A stretch of 64,000 bases of DNA. It comes from Dyella caseinilytica. Its GTDB lineage: Bacteria > Pseudomonadota > Gammaproteobacteria > Xanthomonadales > Rhodanobacteraceae. This document shows, piece after piece, positions 34,762 through 44,500 of this stretch. The stretch lies in NCBI RefSeq assembly GCF_016865235.1, contig NZ_CP064030.1:2232001-2296000 (forward strand). The letters are read 5' to 3'. The translations under genes were made by a program, and so were the position numbers. Within the stretch, counting starts at the first letter, position 1, and each line of letters begins with the position of its first letter. The notes below the pieces were generated by a model. The model saw only the letters and a program-made list of their open reading frames with translations. It did not search any database and was not told where the DNA came from.

Positions 34762-34815
34762 TTAACCTTGTCACCCAACCAGTTAACCATGTCACCCCGC
34801 ATAACCGTGTCACCT
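34762..34815 (+). repeat. Three tandem TTAACCNTGTCACC motifs
   Basis: Copies start at 34762, 34783 and 34801, spaced about 20 bases and sharing TAACC-N-TGTCACC. Regularly spaced short repeats of this sort are transposase-binding sites at the ends of IS21-like and related elements. No transposase gene is adjacent. Confidence 0.55.
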
Positions 34816-34881
34816 TTTAGCTAGCCAAGCCCTTTTACGACTCGGTGATGCACTTCAGAGCCGTCTCTCCCGGCAACCTAG

Positions 34882-35616
34882 TTAGTTTGCTTGGAGCTGA
34901 TCCAGTCGCATGCGAGAACGGACGATAGCGTTCCCGGCCATGAGGAATAGCAAAGCCGCCGTCACAAAGAGCATTCTGGTGCCCATGACTTGGTAGGCCA
35001 CCACGCCGGCCACTCCACCTGCCAGGAACGACAGGACGGTTTGGGCATGAAGGCGTAGCTTGGACTGGTAAGAGGTTGCATCATCCTGGGGTTCGCGGCC
35101 CCGGGCGATGTCAAACAACATGCTTAACTCGATGCCGATATCCGTGGACATGCCCGAGACATGGGTAGTGCGCACGCGCGCATCCGAAATACGGGTCACC
35201 ACGGCGTTCTGGATGCCCATCAGAAAACTCAAACCCAGGATGAGGATGGATCCTCGCTCCATCGTGGGCATTAGGAGTTCGAAAACGCCCAGTACGACCA
35301 TCAGAATGGCTTCGGCAAGAATGCCGATGGCGTAGATGCTCCGGATATTTCGACGGCGCCCTGCGTTAATCAGTAACGTTGAAACCCCTGCGCCAAAAAC
35401 AAAGGCGAGCACAATGGAAAGGTAGAACGCACTCAGCCACCACTCGCCAGACGCCGCGTGATCCGACAACGAGGAAACATTGCCTGTCATGTTGGCGGAA
35501 AAGAAGCCAACAGCATGAAACGCCGCTGTGTTCAGTGCGCCGGCAATCGCGGCGAGTATGCAAGCAAGGCGCCGATCCACGGCGTGACTGCGGGCCTCAC
35601 CTTGTCGTAGCAGCAT
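34882..35616 (-). CDS. YoaK/DUF1275 family membrane protein
   Basis: 244 residues from ATG 35616 (an upstream TTG at 35622 is possible). About six hydrophobic helices are seen. The family signature appears as GALNTAAFHAVGFFSANMTGN near the N-terminus, and a later MGIQNAVVTRISDARVRTTHVSG. Members are called YoaK and their function is unknown. A small-molecule transporter is one guess. It is flanked by transposon-end-like repeats (34762-34815 and 36468-36608), so it may have been carried in. Confidence 0.8.
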   Translation of the reverse strand: MLLRQGEARSHAVDRRLACILAAIAGALNTAAFHAVGFFSANMTGNVSSLSDHAASGEWWLSAFYLSIVLAFVFGAGVSTLLINAGRRRNIRSIYAIGILAEAILMVVLGVFELLMPTMERGSILILGLSFLMGIQNAVVTRISDARVRTTHVSGMSTDIGIELSMLFDIARGREPQDDATSYQSKLRLHAQTVLSFLAGGVAGVVAYQVMGTRMLFVTAALLFLMAGNAIVRSRMRLDQLQAN

Positions 35617-35689
35617 GATCAAAGAGCCTTGTAAGCCTTGGGCAGCAATGAATAGTCATTGTAGGACCTGTTATGAATGCAACCGTTAT

Positions 35690-35848
35690 AGTGGCGGCTT
35701 GTGGGATCGGTTTCGCGACCGCGATCGCGGCCGATGTGCTCCGCCATTGGTTGACCGTGGCTTCTAGTGCAGCCACGCGCCCTGCCTGATGTGCGGCGGC
35801 CTGTTCCGCAGTCCGCAAGGCTTTCTGCAGCTCCTTGTTATGATTCCT
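35690..35848 (-). pseudogene. kfrA-like gene fragment 1
   Basis: A run of about 30 residues (KELQKALRTAEQAAAHQAGR then VAALEATVNQWRS) matches the C-terminal coiled coil of the intact KfrA-like protein at 22011-22886 and even better the fragment at 37352-37790. Both ends are missing, and the frame degenerates after WRS. It is a relic of an earlier kfrA module next to dif. Confidence 0.7.
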
Positions 35849-35909
35849 CCATTACCCTCCTCAGATGCGAATTTTTCGAGCCAGGATGGCGAACTAGTCG
35901 TAGCGCTCA

Positions 35910-36404
35910 TTAGTTTTTTGCTCCAGTGCGAAAAATATAAGTGAAGCCAACAGCAAGAGCCGCAAAACTCAGGGAAAAACACGAAAACCAGATCATATTA
36001 TCGATTCTCCAGGCGCTTATGACTTGCGTGGGCGTTTGGACAAATACTTCCCTGTCCATAGATTTTATGCTCATTGCCATCGGGATATCGCGTCTCATCG
36101 TTTTTAATTTAACGAATTTAACGACGACTGATGCCCCTCTGACTAAATCACCAGTGTGTCCAAGACACGGATAGAAACTAAAAGCTCCAGCACCGCAAAA
36201 AATTAGGGTGTTATCCACCCAGGTAGCGCTGCCACCACGAGATGCTCGATTATATTTATACTGCCCGAACATTTCCTGTTGAGTATTAAAATCCTTCACG
36301 TCTGGCGTCGGTGCATATCGATTAATAACTAGAGTTAAAGCCAGAAATGCCAGAATGAAAGTGCTGATACCTAACAGCACATAGCTTATTATCTTGCTCA
36401 GCAC
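35910..36404 (-). CDS. Hypothetical protein with two membrane helices
   Basis: 164 residues. The GTG start (36404) has AGAGGGA 7 bases upstream, which is convincing. There is one helix at each end: IISYVLLGISTFILAFLALTL near residue 5 and IWFSCFSLSFAALAVGFTYI near 138. Between them is a soluble, probably periplasmic domain. No homology is recognised. Its A+T-rich codons contrast with the chromosomal genes and suggest recent transfer. Confidence 0.6.
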   Translation of the reverse strand: MLSKIISYVLLGISTFILAFLALTLVINRYAPTPDVKDFNTQQEMFGQYKYNRASRGGSATWVDNTLIFCGAGAFSFYPCLGHTGDLVRGASVVVKFVKLKTMRRDIPMAMSIKSMDREVFVQTPTQVISAWRIDNMIWFSCFSLSFAALAVGFTYIFRTGAKN

Positions 36405-36467
36405 AGTATGTCCCTCTGCATGATTTTACTTTATTAAAAATTTAGCGTTTCGGCGACCGCGGCCCCT

Positions 36468-36608
36468 TTGACCATGTCACCTATTTCAGAATCTCCGCAT
36501 AACCATGTCATCTTTTTACAGCGCGACGCTAGACGCCGTCACGGATTAACCTATAAGTATTCGTTTGTAAATAATTTATTCACCAAGTCAGACGAGTGAC
36601 ATGGTTAA
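36468..36608. repeat. Further TAACC-N-TGTCACC motifs, two direct and one inverted
   Basis: Direct copies at 36468-36481 (TTGACCATGTCACC) and 36499-36512 (ATAACCATGTCATC), inverted copy at 36596-36608 (GTGACATGGTTAA). With the three copies near 34762 they could mark the ends of a decayed element. The rest of 36613-37023 holds only a terminator-like hairpin. Confidence 0.5.
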
Positions 36609-36819
36609 TTGGCTAACGAAAGCTCTCCACACCTACTAGATAAACGCATTCCCCAGAAGTTAATTGCTCTGACGCCAGAGGATTAGTGCAAACACACCAC
36701 TGGCTTTTTGCAGCAGCATCAGTACCTGCGGTATTGAACCAAGCGCCCCTAATACCTCGCATCGGATAGATCATCATGCAGCTAGTTTCGAGGCACTTGC
36801 GCGCTTATGCCCCAAAGAC

Positions 36820-36845
36820 GAAAAGCGTCCCAAGGGACGCTTTTC
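36820..36845. terminator. Perfect bidirectional terminator-like hairpin
   Basis: GAAAAGCGTCCC, two bases, then GGGACGCTTTTC: a 12-bp perfect inverted repeat with T or A runs on both flanks. No gene ends directly next to it, so it may be a leftover of a deleted unit. A second palindrome, GCACCCGGGGTGC, lies at 36853-36865. Confidence 0.65.
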
Positions 36846-37026
36846 AAGGAAGGCACCCGGGGTGCGTCACGGCGAGCCGCGCTGCCCACCTGATCCAATG
36901 TTGCACTGGCGACATTATCCTCTTAGGTCCTTGCATGCAACGTGACTTCTTGGAGCTCCCCTAATTTCACGGAATCCTGCAGTCGGAGCTATTATTTTCG
37001 CAACTCCCTCGCCAAGTAATAGCGTG

Positions 37027-37284
37027 ATGCCCAAGGCCGTCGAGCTGACTGTACAAATGGCTGCTGACCTTCTAAACGTCTCGCAGCCGCACCTCGTATC
37101 ACTTATCGAGCGTGCGCAGATCCCGTGCCATCAAACCGACACTGGTTGCCAGCTTCTCTACGCCAGTGACGTCTTTGAATACAAACAGAAGCGTGACTCT
37201 GAGAGCTTGGCTGCTTTGCAAGAATTGGCAGCTCAGGCACAAGAACTCGACCTGGGGTACCAACTGCCCCTGAGAGAATGCTGA
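37027..37284 (+). CDS. Excisionase-family helix-turn-helix protein, antitoxin-like
   Basis: 85 residues from ATG 37027 (a GTG at 37024 is an alternative). The sequence VQMAADLLNVSQPHLVSLIE is a winged helix/MerR-like excisionase motif, and the following IPCHQTDTGCQLLYASDVFEY completes it. Proteins like this commonly pair with a PIN-domain toxin. No toxin gene follows; a kfrA remnant in the opposite strand comes next. It is therefore an orphan antitoxin candidate or a directionality factor. Confidence 0.65.
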   Translation: MPKAVELTVQMAADLLNVSQPHLVSLIERAQIPCHQTDTGCQLLYASDVFEYKQKRDSESLAALQELAAQAQELDLGYQLPLREC

Positions 37285-37351
37285 GCAGATAAAGCTATGT
37301 ATCGAGGCACACGATAAACCTCACCTCAGCGATGCACATGGTTGCTGGGCC

Positions 37352-37790
37352 TCATTTGATCGCTTTCTTTGCGCGATGTCTTGGTTTGGCCTTTGCGGTC
37401 GGTGCCGGTTTGCCGGCTGCGCGTTTAGAAGATCCCGCCTGGCTGCGCCAGTGGTTGAGATTGGCTTCCATGGCGACCACTTGGCCGGCGTGATGAGCCG
37501 CTTGTTGCTCTGCTGTACGCACGGCAGTCAGCAGTTCCTCTTGCAGGGCTATTAGTTGAGTGATGCGTTTGTCGTGCTCTCGCTGCTCTCGTTCGATTCG
37601 CTGCTGCAGCACTTTGATCTCCTGACGCGCATGATCCACCTGCTGATGGGCTCGGTCTTCGACAAGACGTAGATGTTCGTGCGAGGCCCCGCGTTCGGCA
37701 TGCAATGAGGCCAGTTCGGCGTTTCGTTGTTCAAGCTGATGCTGCAGCCGATTGCGTTGTTCCAATAATGAGAACCACTGTGATCTATGT
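37352..37790 (-). pseudogene. kfrA-like gene fragment 2 (C-terminal half)
   Basis: About 140 residues of Gln/Glu-rich coiled coil (LLEQRNRLQHQLEQRNAELA onward) with a lysine/arginine/proline-rich tail ending KKAIK, as in KfrA proteins. The N-terminal DNA-binding domain is missing, and the 5' part is replaced by the doxX-like gene region, whose stop lies at 37797. It is not a functional regulator. Similarity to the intact homologue at 22011-22886 is clear but not identity, so it is an independent copy. Confidence 0.75.
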
Positions 37791-37796
37791 GCCCGG

Positions 37797-38174
37797 CTAC
37801 CGCCTGTACTGATCACTGGCTGGTAACGCTATCCGCTTGTGCCAGCTTATCCAGCCGACCACGAGTGAGAATGTTGCCGCGATGAGGGGTGGTATCGCAT
37901 GCCCATATTCGCTGTGGACAGTAACGGTCACGAGCGCAGCGAGCATGACAGTGAAGCCAAGGGCCGATCCAAACACGCGCGTCGACGCGCGAAAAAGCAA
38001 AATGGCAGCTGTGAGTTCCAGCGATCCGGTCACGAAATGGAACCAGCTCGGATACCCCCATTTCAGGTACTCCGCGTATATAGGCCCCGGGGCGAAAATG
38101 TTGCTGAGAGAACCGACGACAAAGAAAGTTGCTAGGACCAACGGTAAGATTTGGCGCCAGGAGATTTTAGACAT
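37797..38174 (-). CDS. DoxX-like membrane protein
   Basis: 125 residues from ATG 38174. Four hydrophobic helices (ILPLVLATFFVVGSLSNIF, FVTGSLELTAAILLF, ALGFTVMLAALVTVTVH, PPLIAATFSLVVGWISW) and the conserved TGSLEL and a following VFGSALGF fit DoxX/DUF4870-like families. The function is unclear; some members are linked to thiosulfate oxidation. It is probably the last gene of a group with the two oxidoreductase genes upstream. Confidence 0.7.
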   Translation of the reverse strand: MSKISWRQILPLVLATFFVVGSLSNIFAPGPIYAEYLKWGYPSWFHFVTGSLELTAAILLFRASTRVFGSALGFTVMLAALVTVTVHSEYGHAIPPLIAATFSLVVGWISWHKRIALPASDQYRR

Positions 38175-38286
38175 TTGTCCGACCTTCGATCTTGAGTTTG
38201 CTGCCGAAAATGGCGTGACCGCCCAATCGACAAGCGGACCCACGTACGATGAATGTGGCGGAAACGATGATCCGTGCGACCAGCAC

Positions 38287-38910
38287 TCACCACAGAAGTA
38301 AGGGTGTCTGTTTCAACCAGGTGTTGGTCACCAATTGCTCCACCACGAACCGAGCGACATCGGCGCGTGCGACCTTTCCGCCCTTGATACTGGCGAGGTC
38401 AACGATGGCTCTGACGCTTCCGCGAGCTGGGTCGTTGGTGAGCATGCCGGGCCGGACGATGATCCAATCAAGTGAACTGGCCCGGATCGCGGCTTCCTGC
38501 CCGTTCTTGTCTTTGTAAGCTTGGCTAAGCAGCAAAGGCTGAAAGAGCTGGTCGAACACGAAGGCACCACGGCCCCGGCTGTCTCCCACGCCTAGAGCGG
38601 AGATGCAGACCAGGCGGCGCACGTCGCTACGCGTCATTGCCAGAATCAGCGCGCGCGTCACTTCGGTCAGCAGGCTGACCCTGCGGAAGCCCATGCCGGT
38701 GCCCAGTGCACTGATGACGGCACGACAGCCGTCCAGGGCGCGCCTAAGGGTGACTTCATCGCGGGCATCGCCCTCGATCAATTCTGCTCCCGGCAGATCG
38801 GCACCTGCCGTTGAGCGAACCAGCGCCACGACGGAATGCCCTTTCTCCAGCGCGTCGCGGACGATTAGTCGTCCGGTTCCGCCCGTTGCACCCAAAACAA
38901 GAATTTTCAT
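38287..38910 (-). CDS. NAD(P)H-binding SDR-type protein
   Basis: 207 residues from ATG 38910. The Rossmann motif MKILVLGATGGTGRLIVRDAL opens the protein, followed by ELIEGDARD and a late LDWIIVRPGMLTN that is typical of atypical short-chain dehydrogenases (BLVRB/NmrA-like). Such proteins bind NADPH; many are reductases or redox sensors. It lies 140 bases after the NmrA-like gene on the same strand. The substrate is unknown. Confidence 0.85.
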   Translation of the reverse strand: MKILVLGATGGTGRLIVRDALEKGHSVVALVRSTAGADLPGAELIEGDARDEVTLRRALDGCRAVISALGTGMGFRRVSLLTEVTRALILAMTRSDVRRLVCISALGVGDSRGRGAFVFDQLFQPLLLSQAYKDKNGQEAAIRASSLDWIIVRPGMLTNDPARGSVRAIVDLASIKGGKVARADVARFVVEQLVTNTWLKQTPLLLW

Positions 38911-39049
38911 ATTCGATCTCGATCTTTGTTCGTAATGGACGCCGCACTCCACAAAGAAGCGGACTCTTTCGGCTGTCCTGCCAGAATCTCGATCGGATGC
39001 GAATCTTCGGAGTGAAGTCCGAAGTCGCATCGATCGCTGATCCGAGTAT

Positions 39050-39922
39050 TTAAGCTGTAGCGGCCTTCTGAGCTGCCGCAAAAACATCGCGAGCAGACGT
39101 TGCGCCGGTGACGTGTTCCGTACCCACAACCCCGATGTCCATCGCTCCGGCGTTGACGGCGTCATACATGGTTTCGGCCGGCCCGGACTTGTCCTTCGGA
39201 ATGCCGAACTGCTCGAATGTATTTGCCCAATCGGCTCGCGGGACGGCAATGGCTTTCACGTCACGCCTCATCACTTCACCTAATTGCGCCGCGACTTCAT
39301 CGGCGCTCACCATTGAACCGAGTTCGATGACCCGATGCCCCAGCCAAGCCGGTCCGCTCAGCAGCGCTGCGATCACCGCGCCGATGTCGTTTGTCGCCAC
39401 CATGGTCGATTTCCGATCTGTCGGGTTATAGAAGACGGGTAGCGTGCCGCCCTGAGCAACCTGAAAGCCGTAAAGGAAGTTTTCGAAAAACCCACCGGCT
39501 CGCGCGTAGGCGATCGGCAAGTTAAGGTCGCAAAAACCCTGCTCCATCAGCGACAGGGCGGTGATCAGTCCCATCCCGCTGGTTTTGTTCGCGCCCATCG
39601 ACGAAAGCGCGACGACCCGCGGCACTGGCACCTGCTTGAGAGCCTCAACATAGTTCGCGATGACACCCTTGGCTTCTCTAAAATCCGGCGATGGGACCCA
39701 GATAGGCGGCAACATGACAAACGCGCCTTCGACGCCTCTGAGCGCCCGCTTGATGGAAGCCGCGTCGTTCCAGTCGCCTTCCACCAGTTCAACACCTTGG
39801 TCAGCCCAGCTCGACGCCTTCGCGGGGTCACGAACCAGCGCACGCACCGTCTTGCCCTGCTTTAGCAAATGAGTGGCCGTCGCACCGCCAACTTTTCCCG
39901 TAATGCCCATAACTAAAAACAC
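39050..39922 (-). CDS. NmrA-like NAD(P)-binding protein
   Basis: 290 residues. The GTG start (39922) has AGGAG 7 bases upstream; an ATG at 39910 is the alternative. The N-terminal MGITGKVGGATATHLLKQGK is a Rossmann motif, and the pattern of LVEGDWNDAASIKRAL and FENFLYGFQVAQGGTLPVFY matches NmrA/QorB-type NAD(P)H-binding proteins. It is divergent from a LysR regulator 87 bases away, which probably controls it. A role in quinone or redox stress is plausible. Confidence 0.87.
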   Translation of the reverse strand: MFLVMGITGKVGGATATHLLKQGKTVRALVRDPAKASSWADQGVELVEGDWNDAASIKRALRGVEGAFVMLPPIWVPSPDFREAKGVIANYVEALKQVPVPRVVALSSMGANKTSGMGLITALSLMEQGFCDLNLPIAYARAGGFFENFLYGFQVAQGGTLPVFYNPTDRKSTMVATNDIGAVIAALLSGPAWLGHRVIELGSMVSADEVAAQLGEVMRRDVKAIAVPRADWANTFEQFGIPKDKSGPAETMYDAVNAGAMDIGVVGTEHVTGATSARDVFAAAQKAATA

Positions 39923-39975
39923 GTGCCTTCTCCTAGATGAGTTCGATGGGCTACGGTACCCCGTGCGCTATTATT

Positions 39976-39994
39976 CGAATACGAGGCATATTCG
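39976..39994. promoter_or_regulatory. Candidate LysR operator
   Basis: CGAATA-N7-TATTCG, a perfect 6-bp dyad in the gap between the divergent NmrA-like and LysR genes. LysR family operators are T-N11-A dyads of this size and usually lie between the regulator and its divergent target. Confidence 0.5.
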
Positions 39995-40009
39995 GAACGG
40001 GCCGTGTAG

Positions 40010-40957
40010 ATGAACTTAACAATCGCTCGAACGCATCTGGATGGGCTGGTCATCTTTTTGACCGTGGCGGAGTACCGAGGCTTTCGCGCTGCGTCACGGC
40101 ACCTCGGTATCACACCGTCGGCGGTCAGCCAGGCGATACGCAGTTTGGAAGAACGAATTGGTGCGCCGCTGTTCTCCCGTACGACACGAAGTGTCAGGCT
40201 GACCGAAGCGGGCGACCGCCTGCTTGCTCACGCGCGCCCGGCCGTCGACATGCTCACAGCAGGGTTGGACGCCGCGAGTGGTTTAGGCGGCGAGATTACC
40301 GGCCGACTGCGCATCAATGTGCCCAGGCCGATTTTGCCGCTGCTCGTGAATCGCTTGCTGCCCGACTTTCTCGATGCTCACCCAAACGTTGAACTCGAAC
40401 TGGTGGGCGAGGATCGCCCGATCGATATCGTCGAAGAAGGCTTCGATGCAGGGATACGTTTCGGAAACTTCGTCCAGATCGACATGGTCGCGATGTGGCT
40501 AACGCCACCGGAGCGCTTCGTTGTCGTTGGCGCCCCGGCATTGTTTAAGAAGTATGGCCTACCGGCGTCTCCGTACGATTTGCAGAACTTTCGTTGCATC
40601 CTGCTTCGTCAATCCGTGCGAGCTCTCGATCATTGGCAATTTGTCGTTGATGGCAAGCGCATCACAGTGGGTGTAGCGGGGCCTCTCGTGATTAACGACA
40701 TCGAGGCCTGCGTTCGTTCAGCACTAAGAGGTGTTGGGCTCTTCCAATTACCAAAGTCGCTCGTGATGTCACATCTTGAACGTGGCGACCTGCAGACCGT
40801 GCTCGAACCTTATTGTGAAGAGGTTCCCGGTCTTTCTCTCTACTATCCAAGCCGAAGTCAGTCACTGCCAAAGCTTCGCGCGTTTGTCGATTTCGCCACT
40901 CAGCGAATGCGTAGGGAGTTCAAGCCGGATGACTACCTCCCGAGGCCCATGCCCTAG
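40010..40957 (+). CDS. LysR family transcriptional regulator
   Basis: 315 residues. The N-terminal winged helix is clear: FLTVAEYRGFRAASRHLGIT then PSAVSQAIRSLEERIGAPLF, followed by SRTTRSVRLTEAG. The rest is a periplasmic-binding-like effector domain. It is divergent from the NmrA-like gene with a dyad in between, so it probably regulates that gene and itself. The inducer is not predictable. Confidence 0.92.
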   Translation: MNLTIARTHLDGLVIFLTVAEYRGFRAASRHLGITPSAVSQAIRSLEERIGAPLFSRTTRSVRLTEAGDRLLAHARPAVDMLTAGLDAASGLGGEITGRLRINVPRPILPLLVNRLLPDFLDAHPNVELELVGEDRPIDIVEEGFDAGIRFGNFVQIDMVAMWLTPPERFVVVGAPALFKKYGLPASPYDLQNFRCILLRQSVRALDHWQFVVDGKRITVGVAGPLVINDIEACVRSALRGVGLFQLPKSLVMSHLERGDLQTVLEPYCEEVPGLSLYYPSRSQSLPKLRAFVDFATQRMRREFKPDDYLPRPMP

Positions 40958-40980
40958 CCCCGATAACGCGCCCTAATCAC

Positions 40981-41000
40981 CTCACTATGCCGATAGTGAG
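40981..41000 (+). terminator. Hairpin after the LysR gene
   Basis: CTCACTAT, GCCG, ATAGTGAG: a perfect 8-bp stem with a 4-base loop 23 bases past the stop, followed by CGTTTCTTAT. Probably an intrinsic terminator. Confidence 0.6.
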
Positions 41001-41206
41001 CGTTTCTTATCTGACTGCAAGCCTTCACGTCAGGTAGTGGAAAACGTCTGAGCGAGCTACTGCGTATCCGACACTGCTGGCTTTGACGGGTATGGCGATC
41101 TGGAGGCAGATATCATCGACCCCAACCCGGTCAAGTTTTTTATAATGCGCTCGACTCGAAACCTTATACGAACGGCGCCCTCCGCCGCTTTGAGTGGTCG
41201 AATGGC

Positions 41207-41535
41207 TTAGAGCCCGGGGTCACTTTGACCTAATCCCCGTATTTGTAGCGACCAAGGTAAAGCTATGGGCCGTTGGAAAGTCGTCCGCGTCATCTCAGCC
41301 AACACCGCCAGCGGGCCATTTTCGAGCGCTGAGTGTCGGTGAAAATGATTATAGTTGTGCCTCCATGATTCGATCTTTTTGCAGGCATCTTTAAGCGACA
41401 GAAACCAGCGCGTATTCACGCATTCGTCACGCGATGAGCCATTAAAGGATTCAATAAATGGGTTATCGGTCGGCTTGCCGGGATGGAAGAGATTGTTGAA
41501 GCGGCCAGGCATCCGCTCAACCCCATGATTAAAAC
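41207..41535 (-). pseudogene. IS3-family transposase fragment (C-terminal part)
   Basis: About 100 residues: GRFNNLFHPGKPTDNPFIES, FNGSSRDECVNTRWFLSLKD, then RHNYNHFHRHSALEN. This is the integrase-core end of an IS3-type OrfB, including the Glu-containing region FIESFNGS...RDEC. The 5' part is replaced by the autotransporter gene, which ends at 41535, so the two abut. The Asp residues of the DDE motif are gone. The interval 40958-41206 has no other gene. Confidence 0.8.
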
Positions 41536-44500
41536 TAAAAGCTGTACCGAAGGCCCGCGCTAACGCGCCATCCACCTGCAACCGCATCCGTCCTGGACGC
41601 GCGATCCACTTCAGCAAAAGCACGCCATTGGCCTTGGAGCTCAATTTGCCCGCCTGCTGCAAGTTCACCGGTGGTGGCATGCCGTACTGGTAAAACTACC
41701 GGTAAAGAACCACCATCCATCGAAGCGGTGAGATTCGGGCGGTCACCTACGGTGTGAATCATCGATGCTCGGGCATACACATCGCCGCTGATCGCGGTTG
41801 AAAGCGAAAAGGTCTGGCCTGCTAGGACGCCGGCGCGCGTGAAGAACGTATGGTTCTTGTTGACGTCGAAACGCACGTCATTGCTGGCACTGTAGCTGCT
41901 GGAGCCCATTGAGCCGTATGCCGCTTGTACCTGTGGCTCGATATACCTGCCATGCTCGCCCCGGAAACGTTTGCCTGCGCGTACGGACAGACTGGAGGAT
42001 GACGGGCGATAACGGCCGGAGGAAGTTCCGAACGAGTCTGTGGATACATAGCTGTTACGTAGCTGCCCTACCCGCGCCACGACATCCGCGAACATGCCCT
42101 GGTTGGATACCCAGGTGCTGTATAGCCCCACTGAGCTACCTTGCAGATCGGCGGTGCCGTTCTGCAGATCGGCATGGGACTGGTCGTGTGTGTAGACGAG
42201 TCCTGTCGTGTTGTAGCCCAGATCAACGTTTGTGCGTCGATCCGCACCTATCGATACGCTGGTCTCGCTCTGCCGGTAGGTTCGGCCATCTACCGTACTG
42301 CCCTGGAGCGAGCCGCCATTTGTATCCACCCAAAGCGCGGACGCATTGGCATCTTCGTCCAGTCGCAGCGATTCACTGCGACGATCGATCGGCTCGTCGT
42401 CCACTTGCCAGATGTTCGAAAGCACTCGGGCCGCGTCGGCAGCCACCATGACTCCCGTTGAAGGCGTAATGACAGCGGCAACGCCCAGCGGCACCTTTTC
42501 GCTGCCTGTCGTGCTTAAGCTACTTTCATTGCCAGTGGAGCTGGCGCTCCCACTACCAGTGCTGTTTGAATTACCGGTGCCTGAATGGGAAGTAGTGCTT
42601 CCTGAGGCATGGTTGCCAGGATCGCTGCCAGAAGATGTCGAGGTAGTGCTGCCCGAAGAACCGGATCCATTGCCGATGATGTTAATACCTGTCAGGAGCA
42701 CCTCTTTATGGTTCGAGCTCACACTGACATTCGGTACATATGAGAAACGCACCAATGCGTTCTCGTACGTTGTACTCCATTGACTGGTCAGCCCTTGAAC
42801 CGTCTGGAAACTGGCATTGCCACCATCGGCCGTGCTTGCATCGATAATGACGATGGGCTTCGTCGCTTCGATGGTCGTGCCGTTTTGAAGTGTCGAGGTA
42901 TTGACCCATGATGTGCTATTGAGCACCGGGTCATACGCAATGCGGATGCCGAGTGTTCCCTGCGCCTTGAAGGATGTGATGCTGCTTCCGAATACCACCT
43001 CGTCCGCACGGTCATTGCGAATATCGCTCAGCAGCGTAAACACCGCGCCATCGGCAAGATTCACGCTTGCTCCGCCGCTGGCGCTGCTGCCGATCTGCAG
43101 AGTTCTTAAGCTGTAGCTTGGAATGCTGTCGGCAGAGAAACTACCCCAGCTTGCCGCCATATCGATCGTGCTACCGGTGCCGACAGTGAGACTGCCTGAA
43201 CCGAAATCCGTGACCAGCGTGCCAGCACCGGTAGGTATCCAGCTTGCGCCATGGGCGAAGGATAAGTTCGCCGTGCCTGTCCCGTACACCGCATTGCCCG
43301 ATGAACCGGAATCACCCAGCACCAGACCCTTGAGATAAGACGCGCTGTCATCGAAATTAAGCGTAGTGACGCCGCTATAAGCATTGGAGCCATCAGTCAC
43401 ACTGCCAGTCAACACATCGCCAACGATCTTTACTGACTGGTTGCCTGCTTGATTGACGTTGAGCTGAGCGCTATCCCCGTCTGTCGCCGCATTCCAGATA
43501 GCGTAAAGATGCCCGGTTCCACTGCTTGATTCGGCCACATCAAGACCGCCAGCCAGGGTGATACTACCGCCGCTGTTCGCTATCCCATAAACATCACAAG
43601 TCGAGCAGCTTGTACTTGCTCTCAGTGTGGTTGTCTTATCAGCATTAGTGAACGAAATGACGCCATTATTGTTGATTGCGTAACTGTCGGTCACTGCCGT
43701 GACACTGACATTTGCCGTGCCCCCATAAGTCATGGAGCTTCCCATGCCATACAGGTTGCTCAACCCGGTAGGCGTACCAAAAGGAATGTAGCCAGTGGTA
43801 TTCGTGACGGACACCGTCAGATCACCACCCACGTACAGGCGAGAAGTGCGAAAAGTGTTATCGATACCGAATGCAGATCTCGGGCCCGATGCAGTAATGG
43901 AAGCATTGCCGGTAACGCTTAAGTTACCTTGATTGCGAATGCCCATCACCGTCGAGCCATTCGACGTGGCAGTCAGCAAAAGATTACCGTTGATGGCGAG
44001 CTTGCTGTTGACATTGTCGTTATAAATGCCATGCACGTCGTCACTGGGCCAGATGCCGTAGGACACCAGTGTGACGTTACCGTTCATGACGATACTGCTG
44101 CGGCCACCGCCCGAGTTGTAAATAGCGTCCGTGGACGAACCGCGCGCCTGGGCGGTGATGGACGTATCACCATTGAACGTGACTTGCCCTTGATAAACCT
44201 GTAAACCTTTCGAATAACCAGGCGTGTAAGTGACAATGGAAGTAGTGCCATTGAAGGTGGCCGTAGCCTGGTAAACATTGACGCCTACGGACGAACTGTT
44301 CGGCACCGCGTCATTGGACTGGGCGTATACCGAGGTATTGCCGTTGACGGTCAGGCTGGCGCCGCCTTGCACGTTGATGGCTGTCGCCACCCCATACGTG
44401 CCGGAATCGGGTCGCAACGTAGAGATACTGAGCTGCCCCGCCCCACCGGCACCCGCCTGCAGGATCACCTTCGGGCTGTTGGTTTGCAGGTCAACGCCAA

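Noticed and set aside
37352..37816. A full-length coiled-coil gene in its own right
   Set aside because: It begins inside the neighbouring doxX-like gene region and lacks the DNA-binding N-terminus of KfrA; it is a fragment.
41207..41535. A complete IS3 element
   Set aside because: Only the C-terminal part of OrfB remains, without OrfA or the upstream catalytic residues.
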